Part shown: positions 52,783-61,550 of the stretch, in pieces | Position numbering within the stretch: position 1 is the first letter of the stretch | Layout: the number at the start of each line of letters is the position of its first letter | From: Propionispora vibrioides | GTDB taxonomy: Bacteria > Bacillota > Negativicutes > Propionisporales > Propionisporaceae | NCBI RefSeq assembly: GCF_900110485.1 | Contig: NZ_FODY01000004.1 | Span: forward strand, 179,747-243,746 | Direction: 5' to 3' | DNA length: 64,000 nucleotides | The notes under the pieces: generated by a model | What the model was told of the DNA's origin: nothing | Databases searched by the model: none | Seen by the model: the letters and a program-made list of their open reading frames with translations, nothing else | Position numbers and translations under genes: made by a program

Positions 52783-55700
52783 TTAAAACCGGTATCTGGC
52801 CTCTATACCCAGTCTATGATCTTTTTCATCATCGGTGCCGCCGGTTATGCTGATCCGGCGGGTAAGATCGTAGCGAAAATCCCATTTGTAGCTATTATGG
52901 TCAATGCCCATATTATACGTAACCATAAAACGGTCTGTCAAATATTTGCTTACTTCCAGATTATATCCCTCGCGTTGTCCTATTGAACCGCTGGCAGCAG
53001 AAGAGTCAGCATCCCCGTCCGTAAAGGTGTCGCGAATCACATGAAATTCATCGAGCCCTAAAGCATTCTGGAAAATATTTTCCACTTCACTGACAAACCG
53101 CAATTGCAGTCCGGCATCGAGCACACTCATCAACTCATCCTTACCCAGGCCGCTTTCTTTATTATCCTCGCTATAGTAGCGGCTGCGCAAAGTTAACAAT
53201 GACAATAATTCCTGCTGACTCATCTCCGGATCGGATTCCAGGGTAAAGTTCATTTCGCTAACCGGGCCATTGATGCCCAGTGTCACTTTGGTTCTTTGCA
53301 GCTTGGTCTCGGCACTCAGCCGGAGGACCGGCTCAAACGAGCCAAACTGACTGAATTCAGCCACCGCTTCCTTGATCGTAAATTGAGTCCGCAGATAACT
53401 GACCGTTCCCCGCTTGGCAAAGAAGCGGCCTGAAACATCCGGACGCTGTGTCGTGCCGGCAAAATTCACCCGGCCACCGACCTGGATATCGTACAAATAG
53501 GGATTATAGAGCCTTACCTTGTTGCCGGCCGATACTTCCAGATCCAAACCAAGATTGAGGTCAGAAGACTGCAGGTCAGGAACCAGAGGAATATCAATGG
53601 TATCATTCTCCAGCCGCAACCGCCCGGCCAAAACCGGCCGGCCCCGATCACTTTTCAGCGATAGATTTCCGTTTACCGGGCCTCTGAAATATTTACTGGT
53701 AATGAACGGATTATTCAGCGCGGCAGTCAAATCGTAATCAGCCAGGGAAAATCCTTGCAACCGAGCTGAGCCGGTCACCTGATAAGAACCACTGCCCATT
53801 TGGCCTTCAAAGGTATTTACATTAATTTTATCATTTTGAAACTGAATATCAACCCCTACATTCTGGATGGGATCGTTTAACATGGCTAATTTCACAGTAC
53901 CGTTTTTGACTGAGACGTGCCCGTTAATCCTTGGCCGGTCCAGCGTACCGCCAAGCGCCAGCTCTCCTTGGGTAGGCCCCTGGGCCCAGGAAATTTCCTT
54001 ACTTAAAAACGGCAGAATGCTCAAATCGGCTTCATCCAGCCGGAGCTTAAGATCCATCTGTTCGCCGTTCTCCGTCTGCTGCCGCCGGGACGTGTCAAGT
54101 GCGGCAAGCGGCACAGTGCCGTAGGCGCTGGCCCGGTAAGGCCCCTTGCTCAACAGCAATTGATTCACATTGATCTTGCCGTCATCAAACCTAAACAAAC
54201 CGTACAATGAATCAAACGAGGCATTTCCCACACTGCCCTGGGCAATTTCCAGTGACATGTCGGCATGGGGCTGCTTAGTCTGGCCGGAAAGCTGCGCCGC
54301 AAAGCCCAAATTCCCTTTCACGTCCACCGGACTGTCGGCCAGGACGGCCAGAAGGCCGGCATCAATATCCCTGCCGCCAACTTCCATCTGGATGGCCCCG
54401 TTAAAATCGGCCGTACCACGAATTGCTAAAATGCCTGTTCCCTGCTGAGCCGTAAAGGTATTGACGGTAAGAACATGGTTGACCAGCGAGGCATCGATCG
54501 AAATATTTTCCAAGGGATATTTTTTTATTTTACCGCTGATCATATTGCCACTAAGCCAGAAATTCGGTTCCGGCAGCACGCCGCTCATCCGGATGGTGCC
54601 ATTGAGCAGCCCTTCCACTTCCTGAGCAGGCACATTCAGCACCGGCAACAGGGAAGCAAGATTGCCGTTGACCACATCCAGGCTGCCATATACCTCATTG
54701 GAGGCAATGTCGATTCCACCGCGGAAAGTAAAGCTTCCTTTATCCTGTAAAAACTTTAAATAAGCTACTTCCAGCTGATTATTGTGGAAAGTAAGGTTGG
54801 CAGACACTGCCGACAGATTCTGTCCGTTAAAGCTAAGCCGCTCTGCCGCCAGATCACCGTCAAACAGAGGCTGGTCTACCGTACCTGTCAGTTTGCCCGC
54901 AAAATTTGCCTGACCACTGACCGGGTAAGGGAAATTCACATGAAGTTTCCCCAAATCAATGTCTTTAGCCACGACGGCAAAATCTAAACGGTCATCGGCA
55001 CTGACCGTACCGGTTACACTGATTTTCGTATTCAGCGAATCAATCATAAAATCCTGGATCGTGGTCACACCCTGTTTTCGTTGATAGCGGCCTTCCGCCC
55101 GGGCAATCAGCTGCCCACGGAAGCTGCCTTCCGTCAGGTGCAGTATTCCTTCCAGATTATAGTTTGAGAGCGGTCCGGTTACCCAAACCTCATTATCCAC
55201 ATTACCGGTTAATTTCTCACCGGGCAGTAGCCAATCAACCAGATTTTCCGCCCGCACCTGGTGAGACAAAATATGCAAATTCACCGGCCGGTCACCGCTA
55301 AGTCCAAGGCTGCCATTGATTTCATGACTGCCTGCCCCATGGGACAAAACCACCCGGTTCAGGCGAAGCAGTTCCGGCGTTGCCTCCAGTTGTCCCTGAG
55401 CCTTGGCAAAAGGCTGCTGTAAGACCTGTCCGTCGGTGGCTGTAAACTCACAGGAAAAATGAGGCTGCGTCAAAGTACCATCCACACTGCCATGAAGATT
55501 GGCTGTTCCCGCCAAAGGCAGTTTATCCACTACCCCGGCTAAAGACGCCAATGGCAGTTCCCGGCCATAAACAGTCAACCGTATTGGCTCGCCGGTTAAA
55601 GGCACCGTACCACTGGCCGTTACCGTTCCCTGCCCAATTTGGCCCTGTAAATAGTCGAGGTTTACAATGCCATTTCGGTGAAAGAAACCTGCTTCCAAAC

Positions 55701-57087
55701 CGGTGAAGGAAACACCGGCGGCCGCGCCGGAAGCCATATGCACCGTACCGCCAATACTTGCATCACCGATAGCCCCCTGTCCGTCAATCAGGGCTGATAC
55801 ATCAGCATAGCCTGACAGGCCCGCTGTTCCCACCGGTACCGCCTGGGTATTAATATGACTGCCTGTAAGTTGCAGATAGTAAGCCATCCGTGCCGAATCA
55901 AACACGCCTTGAAGCGCTACATGCCCTTCCCAAAGATCGGCTTGTACATCCTCCAGGGTTACCAGCTTGTCAGACAAACGCAGCGAAGCTTTGCCGTTAC
56001 TGACAGGCACACCGCTTACTGTTCCCTGGGGCAGGGAAAATTGACCCTTTACCGCAGGATTATCCAACCGTCCCGAGACAGCAGCCGAAAAAGCCACCGT
56101 GCCCTGCAGCGGCAATTCCACCGGCAGTACCGACGGATCAAAACCAGGCGAAGCGACCGTCAGATCAACCACCGGCTCCTGCCCGGCAAAAGTGATTTTG
56201 CCGCGCAAGGTCAGCGGCTGTTGCCAGACCTTCACCGCCGTATCAAAAAGATATACGGCTTTATCGGTAAACGCTATGTGGCCGTTGATATTCCGTACCG
56301 AGACCTGTTCCATATCCAGTCCGGCCTGCACCAGTTCGGCTTCACCGGCCAGTCGGCTATCGCCTTTGCTCTGCTGCCAATTGACCGTAACCTGCCGCAG
56401 CCGTCCTTCCACCGGTTTTAGAGCGCTTTCCGCCGGAAACAAAGCGGTAAAATCAGCCAGCGTAAGCTCTTCCGCCCAAACAGTCAGCGACTGGCCACTG
56501 CTGCTCTGTACTACGCCTTGTGCCTTGACCGGCTTGCCACCGTACAGCGCTGTTCCTTTAAGCGCAATACCCGGCTTGACGGAAAAATCAAACTCCCCCT
56601 GGATATCCGTCATAGCCCAGCTTTGTCCTGCGGCCCGGATAGCGGCAGAACCATTGATAATTTCCACAATTCCGTAAAACGCCTGCTCACTGCTGGCTTG
56701 TTGCTGCCATAAGTCTTCGATATTCCAGCCACCGGCCGGCCGGCGGTCAAGCTGCATCACCGGCTCCCGCACCGTAAGGCGGTCAATCGCCGCTGCTGCC
56801 GATTTTCCCTGCAAAACAGCCCATAGACTAAAATCTACCGTCACCGCCGGACTGCTGGCAACCAACGCCCGGTCTTTATCATAAACAGCCATATTGCGGA
56901 CAGTGACCGAATGGAAAGAGTTAACTTTCAACTCCCCGACCTCCACCGGCACTCCCAAAGCATTCGATAATTCCTGTGCCAATGTTGGCGACAGGGACGC
57001 CATCACACTATAGCTTTTATTCATGCACCAGATACCGGCAGCGGCTATTGCCACAACCACTGCCAACAGTACTATCTCTTTTTTCAT
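52783..57087 (-). CDS. tamB: Translocation and assembly module TamB-like protein
   Basis: This 1434-residue protein has one N-terminal membrane anchor (about 4-22), then a very long run of beta-rich AsmA/DUF490 repeats, and ends with the TamB_C (DUF490) domain, recognisable by RLRLENDTIDIPLVPDLQSSDLNLGL, VNFAGTTQRPDVSGRFFAKRGTVSY, FTLESDPEMSQQELLSLLTL and GYNLEVSKYLTDRFMVTYNMG. TamB bridges the inner and outer membranes and is now linked to phospholipid transport to the outer membrane. The ATG at 57087 is chosen for its AGGTG just upstream. In Proteobacteria TamA (a BamA relative) is the partner; none is seen, so BamA may serve. Confidence 0.95.
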   Translation of the reverse strand: MKKEIVLLAVVVAIAAAGIWCMNKSYSVMASLSPTLAQELSNALGVPVEVGELKVNSFHSVTVRNMAVYDKDRALVASSPAVTVDFSLWAVLQGKSAAAAIDRLTVREPVMQLDRRPAGGWNIEDLWQQQASSEQAFYGIVEIINGSAAIRAAGQSWAMTDIQGEFDFSVKPGIALKGTALYGGKPVKAQGVVQSSSGQSLTVWAEELTLADFTALFPAESALKPVEGRLRQVTVNWQQSKGDSRLAGEAELVQAGLDMEQVSVRNINGHIAFTDKAVYLFDTAVKVWQQPLTLRGKITFAGQEPVVDLTVASPGFDPSVLPVELPLQGTVAFSAAVSGRLDNPAVKGQFSLPQGTVSGVPVSNGKASLRLSDKLVTLEDVQADLWEGHVALQGVFDSARMAYYLQLTGSHINTQAVPVGTAGLSGYADVSALIDGQGAIGDASIGGTVHMASGAAAGVSFTGLEAGFFHRNGIVNLDYLQGQIGQGTVTASGTVPLTGEPIRLTVYGRELPLASLAGVVDKLPLAGTANLHGSVDGTLTQPHFSCEFTATDGQVLQQPFAKAQGQLEATPELLRLNRVVLSHGAGSHEINGSLGLSGDRPVNLHILSHQVRAENLVDWLLPGEKLTGNVDNEVWVTGPLSNYNLEGILHLTEGSFRGQLIARAEGRYQRKQGVTTIQDFMIDSLNTKISVTGTVSADDRLDFAVVAKDIDLGKLHVNFPYPVSGQANFAGKLTGTVDQPLFDGDLAAERLSFNGQNLSAVSANLTFHNNQLEVAYLKFLQDKGSFTFRGGIDIASNEVYGSLDVVNGNLASLLPVLNVPAQEVEGLLNGTIRMSGVLPEPNFWLSGNMISGKIKKYPLENISIDASLVNHVLTVNTFTAQQGTGILAIRGTADFNGAIQMEVGGRDIDAGLLAVLADSPVDVKGNLGFAAQLSGQTKQPHADMSLEIAQGSVGNASFDSLYGLFRFDDGKINVNQLLLSKGPYRASAYGTVPLAALDTSRRQQTENGEQMDLKLRLDEADLSILPFLSKEISWAQGPTQGELALGGTLDRPRINGHVSVKNGTVKLAMLNDPIQNVGVDIQFQNDKINVNTFEGQMGSGSYQVTGSARLQGFSLADYDLTAALNNPFITSKYFRGPVNGNLSLKSDRGRPVLAGRLRLENDTIDIPLVPDLQSSDLNLGLDLEVSAGNKVRLYNPYLYDIQVGGRVNFAGTTQRPDVSGRFFAKRGTVSYLRTQFTIKEAVAEFSQFGSFEPVLRLSAETKLQRTKVTLGINGPVSEMNFTLESDPEMSQQELLSLLTLRSRYYSEDNKESGLGKDELMSVLDAGLQLRFVSEVENIFQNALGLDEFHVIRDTFTDGDADSSAASGSIGQREGYNLEVSKYLTDRFMVTYNMGIDHNSYKWDFRYDLTRRISITGGTDDEKDHRLGIEARYRF

Positions 57088-57122
57088 CCTGTCACCTGCC
57101 ATGCCGCTTCTTTAAAGCATAC

Positions 57123-57359
57123 TTATTTTTTGTTCTTCGACATGGCTGTAATATCTTCCTCTGTTACCAAGCCGGAATAATCTGCCACATTTTTTTCTAT
57201 TGTAACCAGCGCAGAATACTTGTACTCTGCGTAACCTAAATACATGGATAATTTTGCAGGACTAATGGCCTTTATTTCAAGAAATTTTAACAAAGTACGA
57301 AATTGTAGAGACGTTTCGAATAGTTTAAAATACGCCCAAGCCAGAAAACCCTTGTCCAT
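57123..57359 (-). CDS. Possible small protein, function unknown
   Basis: A 78-codon frame lies between tolC and tamB, just after the tolC terminator. The C-terminal part (YKYSALVTIEKNVADYSGLVTEEDITAMSKNKK) looks protein-like. The ATG at 57359 lacks a strong Shine-Dalgarno, and no family is recognised. It may be a real small gene, a remnant, or chance; I hold it at low confidence. Confidence 0.35.
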   Translation of the reverse strand: MDKGFLAWAYFKLFETSLQFRTLLKFLEIKAISPAKLSMYLGYAEYKYSALVTIEKNVADYSGLVTEEDITAMSKNKK

Positions 57360-57371
57360 ACTGTCCCGGTA

Positions 57372-57410
57372 TAAAAAATGCCAGCCGCGTAAAGTCTGCC
57401 GGCTGGCATT
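57372..57410 (-). terminator. Rho-independent terminator of tolC
   Basis: AATGCCAGCCG and CGGCTGGCATT form an 11-bp perfect stem; on the minus strand it is followed by TTTTTTATACC. So tolC is a separate transcript from tamB. Confidence 0.93.
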
Positions 57411-57456
57411 CCTCTTGCTGCCGCAGTTGGCTGCGACAGATTATGTATTTTTCCAG

Positions 57457-58746
57457 TTATTGGACCGGCACACCCATGGCCCGTTCCAGATCAGCCTTGC
57501 TGGTGTTGTAATCATACAAAGCCTGGATATAGTTGGTCTTGGCTTCAGTCAGCGCTACCTGGGCATCCATAACGTCCAGGTTAGTTCCCACACCGGCCGT
57601 ATAACGCACCTGGGCAATCTTGAAGTCTTCCTGCGCCTGATCAACCGCTACCTTGCTGGTATCAATCCGTTTTTCCGCTTCCTTCATGTTAAGGTAAGCC
57701 TGACGAACTTCCAGTTGAACACTGTCTTTGGTCTGATTTAGCGTGTGGCCGCTTTCTTCCAGAGTGGCCTCAGCTTGCTTCACGCTGGCCTTGGTAGCAC
57801 CGGCATCAAAGATATTCCAGCTCGCTTTTGCGATAGCATACCAGTCCTTATGATTATCTCCCGGAAAAGTAGGATCACTTAAATCGGTTCCAGCGCTTAC
57901 CGTAATAGTGGGACGATAACCCGCTTGAGCGTACTTCACAGCTTCCTTGTTGATTTCTTCACTCAGTTTCGCCTGTGCCAGTTCGGGACGTTGCTGCAAT
58001 GAATAGGCAATGCAATCGTCCATGCTCAAGGCATAGGGCTCATAGCCCAGTTCCTGTTTAATCTGCAATTCGGTGCTTAAGGGCTGGCCCATGACATTAT
58101 TTAAATTGGACACAGCCAGTTGGTAGTTATTCTCCGCTTTGATCAGCGACTGCTGTGCATTGGCCAGCTCCACCTGGGAACGAAGCACGTCGGTCTTAGC
58201 CACTGTTCCCACCTCAAACTGGGCCTGCACATTCTGCAAATGGGCCGTCAGATTTTCCACCGATTCCTTGTCCACCTGCACCAGGTTACGGGTCTGCAAT
58301 ACGGTAAAATACTTGCTTGCCGCATTATACTTCACTTGCTGCCGGGCGGCGTCAACTGCTAGATCGGCTGAAGTCAGTCCCAAACGCGCCTGCTTGATGC
58401 CACTTTCTACTTGGCCGCCGGTATATACATTCCAGCTAACCGACAAGTCGTTGCTAAAGTTTTTGCCTTCGGATGTAGTCTTATAATCGTAATCGTACTT
58501 ACTAGCGGTGTGCGTTAAGGTCCCGCTGATCGATTTTCCCGCTTCTTTTTCCTTTACCTGCCAACGGGCATTTTCCCTACTTGAATTGGCTATTTTTATT
58601 GAATCGTTATTCTTGAGCGCTAAGGCGATACTGTCTTCCAACGATAACTCCATCGGCGCCGCCAGTACAGCCGCCGTGTTTAACAATAAAAAACCTCCGG
58701 CCAGCATAGCTGCCAAGTGTTTTTTCCATCGGTATTTTCCAGGCAT
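57457..58746 (-). CDS. tolC: TolC-family outer-membrane efflux channel
   Basis: This 429-residue protein starts at an ATG with GGAGG seven bases upstream and has a signal peptide (LLLNTAAVLAAP). It has the two structurally repeated OEP halves: LSLEDSIALALKNNDSIKIA ... and DDCIAYSLQQRPELAQAKLS ..., each with a long coiled-coil hairpin and short barrel strands, and conserved QARLGLTSADLAV. TolC trimers form a channel through the outer membrane and a tunnel in the periplasm, coupling with ABC or RND exporters. No RND or membrane-fusion gene is beside it. A 14-bp palindrome upstream may be an operator. Confidence 0.95.
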   Translation of the reverse strand: MPGKYRWKKHLAAMLAGGFLLLNTAAVLAAPMELSLEDSIALALKNNDSIKIANSSRENARWQVKEKEAGKSISGTLTHTASKYDYDYKTTSEGKNFSNDLSVSWNVYTGGQVESGIKQARLGLTSADLAVDAARQQVKYNAASKYFTVLQTRNLVQVDKESVENLTAHLQNVQAQFEVGTVAKTDVLRSQVELANAQQSLIKAENNYQLAVSNLNNVMGQPLSTELQIKQELGYEPYALSMDDCIAYSLQQRPELAQAKLSEEINKEAVKYAQAGYRPTITVSAGTDLSDPTFPGDNHKDWYAIAKASWNIFDAGATKASVKQAEATLEESGHTLNQTKDSVQLEVRQAYLNMKEAEKRIDTSKVAVDQAQEDFKIAQVRYTAGVGTNLDVMDAQVALTEAKTNYIQALYDYNTSKADLERAMGVPVQ

Positions 58747-58779
58747 ACCCTTTCCTCCTAACATCTGTATCACTTACGC

Positions 58780-58793
58780 TGACTATATAGTCA
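58780..58793. promoter_or_regulatory. Palindrome TGACTATATAGTCA (candidate operator) upstream of tolC
   Basis: A perfect 14-bp palindrome, 34 bp upstream of the tolC start. Its central 12 bp (GACTATATAGTC) recur upstream of the CPBP protease gene. The palindrome could bind a dimeric TetR- or MarR-type repressor. Confidence 0.55.
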
Positions 58794-58848
58794 ACTCATT
58801 TTATTATATGGTAAAATGAGCCAAGTGTCAATTACAGTCAGCAGGCTT

Positions 58849-60450
58849 CTATTGCAGCAAAATCCCCCGGATTTTCATCGACGACGGCAGGCTGTCCACC
58901 TCTCCTGACCGCAGCCATTCCACCGGCAGATTGGCCATGGCGACTTCCAGTTCAAACAACAGATGGGCTTCCTTGGAGACGGCATACAGCGACTGATCGA
59001 TCTGTTTGACCCCCTGCAAAGTACCCGCCTTTTTCATATCACCCAAAGTGGAACCAATACCGATGCCGTCTTCCGTTTTAAACCGCTCATCATATACCCG
59101 GATACCGTCAATCGTTTGCTGCTGTCCCTGGCGGCTGACCGAAACACTTAAGACCATAGCCGGCGCTTTCTTTTCCGGTACAAAAAGCTTAACCACCGGA
59201 TAAGGAATGCCATCCCGGTTTTCAGCCTCGAAGGTTACCAGGCTGCGGTCATAATGACGGTACAGGCTTTCCACCGACCGGCCGATCTGAACATAACCGA
59301 CCCTGCCGTCGGCCAGCAGAAAATCGGGATTAACTTCGGTAGCCGGCGTTTTTTCCGCCTGACCGGCAGTCGCGGCGCCGGGCTGTTTTTTATCGGCATT
59401 GCGCATTTTCTCCAGTTCCTCAGTCAGCCCTTTAGTTCCCGCCCTGGTCAGAGCATCGATAATCTGCGGATTTTTATAAGTTAAGGCCAGGGAAACCATC
59501 GTATTGCCGTACAAATCCCGGCCGTTAGGCTTGGCGCCGGTTTGCAGCAGCGCCGCGACCACCGCCGGCTGATTGTATTTAACGGCTAGCATCAATGCCG
59601 TGCTTTCATCAAAATTCTTTTTATTCACATTAGCACCCTGTTCCAGCAGCATTTGCACCATCTCCAGACGGCCAAACGCCGCCGCCGCCATTAAGGGAGT
59701 AAAGCCGTCACTTTCCCGCTGGGCATCCACATCCATCCCGGCCGACAAAAACAGGTTAACAATCTTTTGATTGCCGCGCCCGGCGTACTTGACCAGTTCA
59801 GCCGGCGACAGTTCGACTCCCAGCCCGGACAGCTGGTTTTCCGGACTGGCCTCAGCCTGACCGTGGTTTTTATACATACTGAAACCGATGAAAGTGCCTA
59901 CACAGAGCACAATCACCAGCATCACACTGGCGGCAATCGTCATGGCATGCCGCTGAGAAAAGCTGCCCGGCATAGCCTCGCTCAACGCTTCTGCCTCTTG
60001 CTTCTCCGTCAAGCCCTCCGCGACAGCCTCGGTCACAGCCGGAGCATTCCCGTCCATCTTCCTCCGGTTAAAAAAAGGCAGCCTGCTATAGGAGAAACTC
60101 CCGGCCAGCTTACCAGCCCAAGCCGTTAGCTTAGCACCCAGGCCAACTTTTGCCGGTTTGTCCTCCACCGCCGGCTCAGGCACTGGAGTGGTCACGGGCG
60201 GCGCTGAATCAGGCAGGGGAGAATCAGAACGGTCTTTGCCGCTTTCCGGTACTGACGGAATTTCTTCCTGCTTCGGCTCATTCAGCTTAGCTAAAAAAGC
60301 CTCAATCTCATCCTGGCTCATCGGCCCTTCTGCCGCAGGATCGGGGCTTTCCGGCGCTGGCGGTGCTTGAGGCGCACTTGCCTCCGTATTCATAGAAGCC
60401 ATCAATGCTTCTATTTCCTCCGGTGTCATCATATCATTGGAAGAAGGCAT
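58849..60450 (-). CDS. Ankyrin-repeat membrane protein with two FliM-like EIEAL motifs
   Basis: This 533-residue protein has a cytosolic Pro/Ala/Glu-rich N-terminal part with MMTPEEIEALMASMN (7-21) and MSQDEIEAFLAKLN (44-57). A membrane segment follows at 169-192. The extracytoplasmic side has ankyrin repeats (about 216-340; DGFTPLMAAAAFGRLEMVQMLLEQGANVN) and a C-terminal domain of unknown type (about 375-533) with strand-rich content. Ankyrin repeats serve protein binding. The EIEAL motifs resemble the N-terminal CheY-P/CheC-type binding helix of FliM/FliY. Function is unknown. It is on the same strand as tolC, 75-100 bp upstream of it. Confidence 0.85.
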   Translation of the reverse strand: MPSSNDMMTPEEIEALMASMNTEASAPQAPPAPESPDPAAEGPMSQDEIEAFLAKLNEPKQEEIPSVPESGKDRSDSPLPDSAPPVTTPVPEPAVEDKPAKVGLGAKLTAWAGKLAGSFSYSRLPFFNRRKMDGNAPAVTEAVAEGLTEKQEAEALSEAMPGSFSQRHAMTIAASVMLVIVLCVGTFIGFSMYKNHGQAEASPENQLSGLGVELSPAELVKYAGRGNQKIVNLFLSAGMDVDAQRESDGFTPLMAAAAFGRLEMVQMLLEQGANVNKKNFDESTALMLAVKYNQPAVVAALLQTGAKPNGRDLYGNTMVSLALTYKNPQIIDALTRAGTKGLTEELEKMRNADKKQPGAATAGQAEKTPATEVNPDFLLADGRVGYVQIGRSVESLYRHYDRSLVTFEAENRDGIPYPVVKLFVPEKKAPAMVLSVSVSRQGQQQTIDGIRVYDERFKTEDGIGIGSTLGDMKKAGTLQGVKQIDQSLYAVSKEAHLLFELEVAMANLPVEWLRSGEVDSLPSSMKIRGILLQ

Positions 60451-60607
60451 GGCATTCTCTCCATTACTTGAAAATTTAAATATAAATACAAAATAAACAA
60501 AATAAGCTTGCTATATTATTCTATTTTTCTACAAAATTTCCTGTCTTTTTCGGGAAATTACCAGGAATTTTTACAAGCCGTCCCCCTCTAGGTTATCCCC
60601 GGTCCGA
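60451..60607. other. A/T-rich divergent intergenic region
   Basis: Divergent spacer between the minus-strand ankyrin gene and the plus-strand terC riboswitch. It is A/T rich and holds the likely ankyrin-gene promoter; no gene or clear operator seen. Confidence 0.4.
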
Positions 60608-60637
60608 TTGACAATCTGTTTTGCCCTATGATACCAT
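60608..60637 (+). promoter_or_regulatory. Sigma-A promoter of the Mn2+ riboswitch-terC transcript
   Basis: TTGACA at 60608-60613 is a perfect -35 box. TACCAT at 60632-60637 is a fair -10 box with an 18-bp spacer. Transcription would start near 60644, just before the riboswitch aptamer. Confidence 0.7.
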
Positions 60638-60650
60638 AGGACTATAAATA

Positions 60651-60734
60651 CCAAGGGGAGTAGCCTTACAGCATATGTCGTCAAACACGGATTTTTTAAA
60701 TCCCGGCTATGCTGGCAATTTTCTTTTGCAAGCC
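60651..60734 (+). promoter_or_regulatory. yybP-ykoY (Mn2+) riboswitch aptamer
   Basis: The RNA contains the strongly conserved GGGGAGUAGCC at 60655-60665, GUCGUCAA at about 60678-60685, and the 3' strand GCAAGCCAGACCUUG at 60728-60742, in the same order as E. coli alx and B. subtilis yybP/ykoY leaders. This riboswitch binds Mn2+ and turns on downstream exporters. A terminator hairpin overlaps its 3' end, so control is by transcription attenuation. The downstream gene is a TerC-family Mn2+ exporter, as is usual for this class. Confidence 0.93.
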
Positions 60735-60773
60735 AGACCTTGACTCACGAATGAGGCAGGGTCTTTATTTTTT
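60735..60773 (+). terminator. Riboswitch attenuator terminator
   Basis: AGACCTTG-ACTCA pairs with TGAG-CAGGGTCT around a CGAA loop and is followed by TTATTTTTT. The left strand of the stem overlaps the 3' strand of the aptamer (AGACC), so Mn2+-bound and terminating folds exclude each other. Confidence 0.88.
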
Positions 60774-60789
60774 GGGAGGCGATATAGCA

Positions 60790-61470
60790 ATGGATTTCTT
60801 ACCCTCTTTTTCGCTCGAATGGCTATTAGGATTCGGCGGCATCATGCTGATTGATTTGGTATTAAGCGGCGACAACGCCGTAGTCATTGCCCTTGCCAGC
60901 AAAAATCTGCCACCTAACGAACGGAAACTGGCTATTCGCTGGGGTAGCGCCGCCGCCGTAGGACTGCGCATTGTACTTACCTTCACGGCCGCCTCCCTGC
61001 TGGATATCCCCTATCTCCGGTTTGCCGGCGGATTGGCACTCATCTGGATTGCCATCAAACTGCTGGACAAGGACGAGTCCGAAGTAACCTGCCACAAGGC
61101 CGCCTGTCTGCGGGAAGCTATCAAAATGATTGTCCTGGCCGACGTCATTATGAGTCTGGACAATGTATTGGCCTTGGCCGGTGTAGCCAATACCGTGCCG
61201 GAAGGCAAATACCTGCTCATTGTGCTCGGTCTGCTGGCCAGCATTCCCCTGGTCATGTTCGGCGCCCAGGTACTGAGCCATTTAATGGACAGATTTCCCA
61301 TTATCGTGTATGCCGGTGCCGGCATTCTGGGCTATGCCGCTTCGGAAATGATCGCGACCGATCCGGCACTGCACGCTTTCACGGCCAATTATCAGACTCT
61401 TCTCCACATCACTCTGGTAGTGCTGGTGTTGGTGGTCGGCTATGTTCAAAAACACCGTGCAGTCCGTTAA
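60790..61470 (+). CDS. TerC-family manganese exporter
   Basis: This 226-residue membrane protein has seven or so membrane segments and the two TerC acidic motifs: LVLSGDNAVVIALASKNLP near the N-terminus and DVIMSLDNVLALAG in the middle, which form the metal site. It is the YkoY/YjbE-type clade, which exports Mn2+ and loads secreted enzymes. The ATG at 60790 follows GGGAGG by ten bases; longer frames run into the riboswitch. Control by the upstream Mn2+ riboswitch supports this substrate. A strong terminator follows. Confidence 0.94.
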   Translation: MDFLPSFSLEWLLGFGGIMLIDLVLSGDNAVVIALASKNLPPNERKLAIRWGSAAAVGLRIVLTFTAASLLDIPYLRFAGGLALIWIAIKLLDKDESEVTCHKAACLREAIKMIVLADVIMSLDNVLALAGVANTVPEGKYLLIVLGLLASIPLVMFGAQVLSHLMDRFPIIVYAGAGILGYAASEMIATDPALHAFTANYQTLLHITLVVLVLVVGYVQKHRAVR

Positions 61471-61480
61471 CATTCCATGA

Positions 61481-61546
61481 CAATATGCCAAGAGGGAAGC
61501 TGCGTCACCTGTACCACTGCAGCTTCCCTCTTGGCATATTGTTTTT
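61481..61546 (+). terminator. Rho-independent terminator of terC
   Basis: A 23-bp perfect stem (61481-61503 and 61519-61541) with a 15-nt loop is followed by TTTTT on the plus strand. The convergent downstream gene ends at 61551, so the hairpin also stands at its 3' side. Confidence 0.95.
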
Positions 61547-61550
61547 AATG

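Noticed and set aside
55855..56677. Long plus-strand frames opposite tamB
   Set aside because: Antisense shadows of the tamB beta-repeat coding region; no ribosome sites or families.
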